From Aquimarina sp. (GTDB lineage: Bacteria > Bacteroidota > Bacteroidia > Flavobacteriales > Flavobacteriaceae), in the NCBI GenBank assembly GCA_011524575.1, contig WTKB01000370.1, positions 1-11,382 on the forward strand: a stretch of 11,382 nucleotides of DNA, given 5' to 3'. This document shows, in pieces, positions 7,039 to 11,382 of the stretch. Positions within the stretch are counted from its first letter, which is position 1. Each line of letters starts with the position of its first letter. The notes under the pieces are model-generated. The model made no database searches and was not told where the DNA came from. It saw only the letters and a program-made list of their open reading frames with translations. The translations under genes and the position numbers were made by a program.

Positions 7039-7194
7039 GAGCATGTTTAAAGGTATCACTTTTTGTAATTCAAAAATTTACCATTATTGCTTTATTTTTA
7101 AAAGGACTTATATATCGAGATATGTAAGTCCTTTTAAAGTAATCCTAGTTCTTAAAATTTTGGATTACAGGAAGTGATGCCTTTAAACAAGCTC
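7039..7194 (+). repeat. MITE-like palindromic element, copy 6 (full)
   Basis: A 156-bp element from GAGCATGTTTAAAGG to CTTTAAACAAGCTC, with perfect TTA target duplications (7036-7038 and 7195-7197). Its central hairpin is the best preserved: TTTAAAAGGACTTA (7097-7110) pairs without mismatch with TAAGTCCTTTTAAA (7125-7138), and ATATC/GATAT extend the stem inward to a two-base loop. It lies between convergent genes (the 6392-7018 gene and the rmuC end). Confidence 0.9.
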
Positions 7195-7269
7195 TTATGT
7201 AAAAACACCTAAATCAATAAGATTTAAAATTTCTTTTTGTTGTGGGTTAGTGGTAGTGTTATCTTTCAT
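7195..7269 (-). CDS. Possible 24-residue micro-ORF downstream of rmuC
   Basis: An ATG at 7269 (minus) opens a 24-codon frame starting MKDNTTTNPQQKEIL and ending at TAA 7197-7195. It starts 20 bp after the rmuC stop on the same strand and could be translated from the same message. The TAA is the target triplet of MITE copy 6, but since TAA is regenerated by the duplication, the stop predates the insertion. The residue composition is protein-like, yet this length is easily reached by chance. No family is recognised. Confidence 0.22.
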   Translation of the reverse strand: MKDNTTTNPQQKEILNLIDLGVFT

Positions 7270-7288
7270 CAATAGTAAATTATAATTG

Positions 7289-8752
7289 TTAACCTTGTGT
7301 ATCGGCTTTTTTCAGTAAATTATCTGGTAGTGATTTTTTAGCTTTAGCCCCCATTTTCTTAAGTTTTTCGACACTTACCACCAAATTACCACGACCTGTA
7401 ACAAGCTTTTTCATGGCTGAAGTGTAGTCTTTTTTGGTGTCGTCTATTTTTTTACCTATTTGGGTTAGGTCTTTAATCAATCCTTCAAATTTATCGTATA
7501 AAGAACCTGCTTGTTTCGCAATTTCAAGAGCATTACGTTGTTGTTTTTCCGTATTCCACATACTGTCTATGGTTCGTAATGTGGCAAGTAATGTCGATGG
7601 GGTAACAATAACTATATTCTTTTCAAAAGCTTGAGAGTAAATACTACTTTCCTCATTTACAGCCACAGAAAAAGCGGTTTCTACAGGAACAAAAAGAAGT
7701 ACAAAGTCTAACGAATCAATATCATACAAATCTTGGTAATTTTTAGCGGAAAGTTCCGAGATATGTTTTTTAAGAGAGAATAAATGTTCCTTTAAATGAT
7801 TATTTCTGATAGCCAAATCATCTTGCTCATTAACATACCTCTCGTAAGCCGTTAAAGATACTTTAGAATCTATAATAATCTTTTTTCCATCGGGGAGGTA
7901 AATAACGACATCAGGCATCGCACGACTACCGTCTTCTCTCGTAAAATTTTGCTGAACTTTATATTCACGATCCTTTTCTAGACCTGATTTTTCAAGTACA
8001 CGTTCTAAGACTAACTCCCCCCAATTCCCTTGGGTTTTATTATCTCCTTTAAGTGCACGTGTGAGATTTATGGCTTCCTGACTCATTTTCTCATTGAGAT
8101 TTTTAAGCCCAATAATCTGCTCTTTTAAAGTAGCGTGATTGATGCTGTTTTCTCTATGAGTTTGTTCTACTTTTTTCTCGAAATAATTTATTTTTTCTTG
8201 CAGAGGTAATAAGATATTTTTAATATTCTCGCTGTTTTGAATAGTAAATTTTTGAGACTTTTCTTCTAAAATTTTATTGGCTAAATTTTGAAACTCTATA
8301 TTAAATCTTTTTTGAAGGGCAATACTCTCTTGTTGTTGCTGCTTCATTACCTTTTTTAAATTCTCATTCTCTGAAGTCTTTCTTGTGAGTTCTAAATTAA
8401 CTTCTTGATTTAATAGTCGAAATTTATCTAATTCATTAAAATAATCCTGCTCTTTATTTTCTAGTTTAGATTCTAGTTTATGTTGTATTTGAGATAATTC
8501 TTCTTTAAAATACTTTTCGGCAGCTAGCTCTTTAAACTTAAAAGATTTAAGCTCGTTATCTAAACGCTTTTGAAGTGAGTTTTCTTTTTCTTCGCTGTTA
8601 CTCAGTTGGGTTTTAAGCAACTCAATTTCACGTTCATAACTATTAAATTTATTTTCCTGACGTAATTTAAATATATAAGAAACGATAACATAACTTATAC
8701 CTGCACCAAAAAGTAATGCCCCAAAAGCTGTTAAAAAAAGATCTAGTGTCAT
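7289..8752 (-). CDS. rmuC: DNA recombination protein RmuC
   Basis: A 487-residue RmuC-family protein. RmuC limits rearrangements at inverted repeats in E. coli and has a predicted nuclease-like core; its biochemical activity is not settled. Visible: one N-terminal membrane anchor (about residues 4-28), a long coiled coil (about 30-235), then the conserved RmuC domain with QGNWGELVLERVLEKSGL (241-258), the RAMPDVVIYLPDGK motif (277-290) and IIIDSKVSLTAYERYV (292-307). The Asp of PDVV and the D-S-K of IIIDSK fit a PD-(D/E)xK-like fold. The C-terminus (about 445-487) is basic. Length is typical. The start at 8752 gives a complete anchor. It is a single-gene unit separated from upstream amt by repeat fragments and a terminator. 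Its family link to inverted-repeat stability is worth noting beside so many palindromes. Confidence 0.93.
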   Translation of the reverse strand: MTLDLFLTAFGALLFGAGISYVIVSYIFKLRQENKFNSYEREIELLKTQLSNSEEKENSLQKRLDNELKSFKFKELAAEKYFKEELSQIQHKLESKLENKEQDYFNELDKFRLLNQEVNLELTRKTSENENLKKVMKQQQQESIALQKRFNIEFQNLANKILEEKSQKFTIQNSENIKNILLPLQEKINYFEKKVEQTHRENSINHATLKEQIIGLKNLNEKMSQEAINLTRALKGDNKTQGNWGELVLERVLEKSGLEKDREYKVQQNFTREDGSRAMPDVVIYLPDGKKIIIDSKVSLTAYERYVNEQDDLAIRNNHLKEHLFSLKKHISELSAKNYQDLYDIDSLDFVLLFVPVETAFSVAVNEESSIYSQAFEKNIVIVTPSTLLATLRTIDSMWNTEKQQRNALEIAKQAGSLYDKFEGLIKDLTQIGKKIDDTKKDYTSAMKKLVTGRGNLVVSVEKLKKMGAKAKKSLPDNLLKKADTQG

Positions 8753-8816
8753 TTTAATAATGAATTTTTATTAAAAATTAAATATAAGTAATCAAATTAA
8801 TAATTTAAGTTTTTTT

Positions 8817-8880
8817 GAACTTGTTTAAGAGCTTGTTTAAAGGGAATACAAACTGTAATTCAAAAAAATTAGGGTATTAG
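8817..8880 (+). repeat. MITE-like element, copy 7 (left half), with a second degenerate end
   Basis: From 8829, preceded by TAA, GAGCTTGTTTAAAGGGAATA continues into AACTGTAATTCAAAA and a segment like the first 50 bp of copy 5 (TTAGGGTATTAG against TTAGGGTTTAGG). Similarity ends near 8880, where the amt terminator begins; the central and right parts are absent. Immediately upstream, GAACTTGTTTAA (8817-8828) is another, degenerate copy of the terminal repeat in the same direction. Confidence 0.7.
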
Positions 8881-8886
8881 AAACAA

Positions 8887-8920
8887 AAAAAGAGGCTATC
8901 TTTTCAGACAGCCTCTTTTT
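8887..8920 (-). terminator. Intrinsic terminator of glnK-amt (bidirectional form)
   Basis: AAAAAGAGGCT (8887-8897) pairs perfectly with AGCCTCTTTTT (8910-8920) around a 12-nt loop, inside which TCT/AGA can pair. On the minus strand this is a GC-containing stem flanked by an A-run and a U-run, placed 37 bp after the amt stop. The flanking A and T runs would let it work in both directions. Confidence 0.85.
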
Positions 8921-8921
8921 A

Positions 8922-8934
8922 GAGCTTGTTTAAA
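8922..8934 (+). repeat. Solo MITE terminal repeat beside the terminator
   Basis: GAGCTTGTTTAAA, an exact match to the consensus family end, preceded by TTA (8919-8921). It points the same way as the end at 8829, so it is not the right-hand end of copy 7, which would read TTTAAACAAGCTC. The following sequence does not resemble either arm, so this is a truncated end. Confidence 0.55.
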
Positions 8935-8957
8935 ATCAAAAACAAAAACTATAGGGT

Positions 8958-10241
8958 TTAGTTATATACATTCATACCGTGCTCATGAATATCTAAACCT
9001 TCTACTTCTTCTTTCTCAGAAACACGTAAACCAATAAAGGCACGTAATAGTACTAAAACAAGATAAGAAGTTATCATAGCCCAGATAATATAAGAAAATG
9101 AACCAAGTACTTGTACTCCTAATAGACCAAATTCTCCAGAAGCTATCAAACCTCCTTTAGGATATACATCATTTACCCCTTCTAAAGCAAAAACTCCTAC
9201 TAATATAGTTCCTAGTAAGCCACAAACTCCGTGAACAGATATTGCTCCTACAGGATCATCTATCTTAAGTACTTTATCAATAAATTCGATAGAAAACACC
9301 ACTACTACACCACAAATAAGTCCAATAAATAACGCTCCAAAAGCATTTACAGCACCACAACCAGCAGTAATCCCTACAAGACCTGCAAGTGCTCCATTAA
9401 GTGTCATAGAAATATCTGCTTTACCATACTTTGCCCAAGTAAATATAAGTGCTGCAATAGCCCCCATTGCTGCTGCAATATTGGTGTTGATAAGTACACT
9501 ACCTGCGGCAACCGTATCGCTACCTCCCCATGCTAATTGTGAACCTCCATTAAATCCGAACCATCCTAACCAAAGAATTAGTACACCAATAGCTCCATAC
9601 ATTAAATTATGACCAGGAATAACCTTTACTTGACCATCAACATATTTCCCAATACGTGGACCTATTAACTTCGCAGCTACAATAGCAGCACCACCACCTA
9701 CAGCATGAACTACAGAAGAACCTGCAAAATCAACAAAACCTAAACGATTTAACCATGCATCATCATCAAATGGCCAATACCAACTTCCAGAAATAGGATA
9801 GATAATTGTTGTTAAAATCGCCGAAAAAATAAGGTAAGTAGAAAATTTTGTACGCCCTGCCACTGCTCCAGAAACGATTGTTGCTGCAGTTGCACAGAAT
9901 ACCGTTTGAAAAAATAAGTTATACCAATCATCTGCATGGAAAAAGAAATAACCTTGCTCTGCAGAACTAGAACGCATAAAACCACCTAATAATACGTCAT
10001 CTCCATACATAAAAGCATAGCCCACTGCCCAAAACATTATCGATCCTACAGAAAGATCCATAACATTTTTAAGAATAATATTTCCTGCATTTTTTGCTCT
10101 AGTAAAACCAACTTCTACAAGCGTAAAACCTGCTTGCATAAAAAACACTAAAATAGCTGAAATGGTGATCCATAATGCCCCCATATCACCATTAATTGCA
10201 CTAATAGCAGCCTCTAAAGCCTCTTTATTAATTGTATCCAT
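8958..10241 (-). CDS. amt: Ammonium transporter Amt
   Basis: A 427-residue Amt/MEP/Rh-family ammonium channel of the inner membrane with about 11 transmembrane helices. Visible family features: an N-terminal helix with FFMQAGFTLVEVGFTRAKN (33-51), the pore histidines H179 (in SSVVHAVGGG) and H337 (in ISVHGVCGLLGT), the structural aspartate D171 (in DFAGSSVV), and WFGFNGGS (227-234) supplying a gate phenylalanine. The cytosolic C-terminus EVEGLDIHEHGMNVYN (412-427) matches the conserved tail through which Amt is gated and contacted by PII proteins. No cleavable signal peptide is evident. It lies 57 bp downstream of glnK on the same strand, the classical glnK-amt pairing, and is followed by a strong terminator. 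Expression is probably raised when nitrogen is scarce, from knowledge of the family. Confidence 0.97.
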   Translation of the reverse strand: MDTINKEALEAAISAINGDMGALWITISAILVFFMQAGFTLVEVGFTRAKNAGNIILKNVMDLSVGSIMFWAVGYAFMYGDDVLLGGFMRSSSAEQGYFFFHADDWYNLFFQTVFCATAATIVSGAVAGRTKFSTYLIFSAILTTIIYPISGSWYWPFDDDAWLNRLGFVDFAGSSVVHAVGGGAAIVAAKLIGPRIGKYVDGQVKVIPGHNLMYGAIGVLILWLGWFGFNGGSQLAWGGSDTVAAGSVLINTNIAAAMGAIAALIFTWAKYGKADISMTLNGALAGLVGITAGCGAVNAFGALFIGLICGVVVVFSIEFIDKVLKIDDPVGAISVHGVCGLLGTILVGVFALEGVNDVYPKGGLIASGEFGLLGVQVLGSFSYIIWAMITSYLVLVLLRAFIGLRVSEKEEVEGLDIHEHGMNVYN

Positions 10242-10298
10242 GTTTATGTAATGTATTTATTTTTTATAAATGATTCAATTTTAAATTAAATAACTATT

Positions 10299-10637
10299 TT
10301 AATTTAAGGTTTCTCCACCTTTTTCTGAAGTACGAATTCGATAGGCATCGTTAATATCTGAAACAAAAATCTTCCCATCTCCTATATCTCCTGTTTTTCC
10401 AGCAGACAAAATAGCATCAATAGTCACTTGCTCAAAATCATCATTAACTACAATAGATAAATACCTTCTTTGAATATCACTGGTACTATAACTTACTCCA
10501 CGGTACACCTGTCCTGTAGATTCATTACCAATTCCTGTAACATCCCAATAAGAGAAAAAATTAATCCCCTTTGCATGTAAAGCCTCTTTAACAGCTCTAA
10601 ATTTAGATTTTCTAATTATTGCTTCAATTTTTTTCAT
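10299..10637 (-). CDS. glnK: PII nitrogen-regulatory signal protein (GlnK/GlnB family)
   Basis: A 112-residue PII protein, a cytosolic trimer that senses ATP/ADP and 2-oxoglutarate and, when adjacent to amt, blocks the ammonium channel with its T-loop. It has the usual start KKIEAIIRKSKF, a T-loop with YRGVSY (45-50) in which Y50 corresponds to the Tyr51 modified by uridylylation in E. coli, the B-loop TGDIGDGKIFV (82-92) and the C-loop region YRIRTSEKGGET (99-110). The T-loop base reads GIGNESTGQVYRG: one residue shorter than E. coli GlnB, with E39 where Gln39 normally helps bind 2-oxoglutarate. Together with FFSYWDVTG (27-35) this marks a Bacteroidota-style subtype. The gene is first of a two-gene unit with amt. 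The symbol is given by context, as GlnB and GlnK are not separable by sequence here. Confidence 0.95.
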   Translation of the reverse strand: MKKIEAIIRKSKFRAVKEALHAKGINFFSYWDVTGIGNESTGQVYRGVSYSTSDIQRRYLSIVVNDDFEQVTIDAILSAGKTGDIGDGKIFVSDINDAYRIRTSEKGGETLN

Positions 10638-10674
10638 ATAATTAAAAGTTGGTTATATTTTTATTAGACTAAAA

Positions 10675-10706
10675 CAAATGTAAAATATCTAGATAATTAT
10701 TCCAAA
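10675..10706 (-). promoter_or_regulatory. Bacteroidota-type promoter of glnK-amt
   Basis: On the minus strand TTTG (10706-10703) is followed after 20 bp by TACATTTG (10682-10675), an exact match to the -7 consensus TAnnTTTG with a -33 TTTG near the usual spacing. It ends 37 bp upstream of the glnK ATG, leaving a leader of about 30 nt. Confidence 0.6.
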
Positions 10707-10723
10707 AAAAAAATACAATTATC

Positions 10724-10746
10724 TAAGTATTTACTTAAAATACTTA
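10724..10746 (-). terminator. Possible weak terminator after nth
   Basis: TAAGTATTT (10724-10732) pairs with AAATACTTA (10738-10746) around a 5-nt loop; on the minus strand a long T-run follows about 9 nt later. The stem is nearly all A-T and lies 68 bp after the nth stop, so it is a weak candidate. The rest of 10638-10814 is AT-rich promoter region. Confidence 0.3.
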
Positions 10747-10814
10747 AAAAAAGTACTTTACATATTTCAAACTACTTTAAAAACTAGATAATAATACCTA
10801 TTAGTTGTAATTAT

Positions 10815-11382
10815 TTATTTTGACTTTTTATGTTTTTTATGGTATGCGGTGATTACTGTTTTCCTGCCGATTTTTGCAGTAATAATATCTTTGGTCAAAT
10901 CCCAACCCCTTGCCGGACTATATTCCCTTCCATACCAAATAATCTGTAAATGAAGATCATTCCATAATTCTTTTGGAAAAAGACGTTTAGCATCTTTTTC
11001 GGTTTGAACCACATTTTTCCCATTAGAAAACCCCCAACGATACATTAATCGGTGGATATGAGTATCTACGGCAAAAGCTGGAATTCCAAAAGCTTGAGAA
11101 AGTACGACACTTGCCGTTTTATGCCCCACACCTGGTAAAGCTTCTAAATCTGTAAAATTTGAAGGTACTTCCCCATTATGTTTTTCTATTAATAGTTCTG
11201 ATAATCGATGGATGGCTTTTGATTTCGAATCGGAAAGACCGATAGATTTAATGAATTCCTTGATTTCAGAAACCGTTAACTGCACCATCTTTTCTGGGGT
11301 ATCTGCTTTTTTAAACAATTGAGGGGTAATTAAATTTACGCGAATATCTGTACTTTGTGCACTTAAAAGAACGGCAATAAGT
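10815..11382 (-). CDS. nth: Endonuclease III (partial, lacks iron-sulfur cysteines)
   Basis: A DNA glycosylase/AP lyase that removes oxidised pyrimidines in base excision repair. The frame is open to the right edge: about 188 residues are present, starting within LIAVLLSAQSTDIRVN, and roughly 25-30 N-terminal residues lie outside. The UUG at 11318 is internal, not the start. The helix-hairpin-helix LPGVGHKTASVV carries the catalytic lysine (K in GHKT), and AFAVDTHIHRL carries the catalytic aspartate (D in VDTH). The C-terminus differs from E. coli Nth: the C-x6-C-x2-C-x5-C motif for the [4Fe-4S] cluster is absent, and no cysteine occurs anywhere in the visible part. GREYSPARGWDLTKDIITAK stands where the cluster ligands would begin. 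The end is strongly basic (KTVITAYHKKHKKSK). Confidence 0.95.
   Translation of the reverse strand, partial: LIAVLLSAQSTDIRVNLITPQLFKKADTPEKMVQLTVSEIKEFIKSIGLSDSKSKAIHRLSELLIEKHNGEVPSNFTDLEALPGVGHKTASVVLSQAFGIPAFAVDTHIHRLMYRWGFSNGKNVVQTEKDAKRLFPKELWNDLHLQIIWYGREYSPARGWDLTKDIITAKIGRKTVITAYHKKHKKSK

Noticed and set aside
7434..7634. A 66-codon plus-strand frame inside rmuC
   Set aside because: It lies opposite conserved RmuC domain codons and shows no independent features.
8793..8800. TTAATTTG on the minus strand as the rmuC promoter
   Set aside because: Second base does not fit TAnnTTTG and no -33 partner was found; too weak to list.
30..8934. CRISPR array from the repeated GAGCTTGTTTAAA motif
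   Set aside because: Spacing is irregular (hundreds to thousands of bases), copies occur in both orientations and genes lie between them; the units are palindromic insertions.
11316..11318. TTG as the start of a 167-residue endonuclease III
   Set aside because: The frame continues upstream with the conserved LIAVLLSAQSTD segment to the window edge, so the gene is cut by the edge and the TTG is internal.

Overview
The window is about 11.4 kb of AT-rich DNA that reads as a flavobacterial (Bacteroidota) chromosome. The evidence is a Bacteroidota-type (subtype iii) type VI secretion sheath set, start codons without Shine-Dalgarno sequences, TAnnTTTG-type promoter motifs, a Bacteroidota-style PII protein and an endonuclease III without cluster cysteines. 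I cannot name the species.

Layout. Positions 262-4794 (+) carry three type VI secretion genes: the ClpV-like ATPase tssH, the small sheath subunit tssB and the large sheath subunit tssC. TssB and TssC would form the contractile sheath and TssH would recycle it. No other secretion genes (Hcp, VgrG, baseplate, membrane complex) are in the window. Positions 4795-7290 are a patchwork: a secreted coiled-coil protein on the minus strand (5027-5710), a broken coding remnant (5824-5995), a second open remnant (6047-6217), an unrecognised 208-residue protein (6392-7018) and a possible micro-ORF. The rest, all on the minus strand, is housekeeping: rmuC (7289-8752), the nitrogen pair glnK-amt (10637 to 8958) and endonuclease III nth, cut by the right edge.

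The most striking structure is a family of palindromic repeats in the gaps between genes from base 30 to about 8930. Four full copies of 154-157 bp, one 82-bp short form and several fragments share ends GAGCTTGTTTAAA / TTTAAACAAGCTC and are preceded by TNA; three have identical TNA triplets on both sides. This looks like a non-autonomous transposable element (MITE), probably mobilised by an IS5-family transposase of the IS1031 group, which is not encoded here. Each copy can fold into one long hairpin. Two full copies lie between convergent genes, one abuts the 208-residue gene, and the short form has a perfect 74-bp palindromic core. The repeats stop at the glnK-amt-nth block.

Together: part of a contact-dependent antibacterial secretion locus, a MITE-rich accessory stretch with decayed genes, then conserved DNA-maintenance and ammonium-uptake genes.
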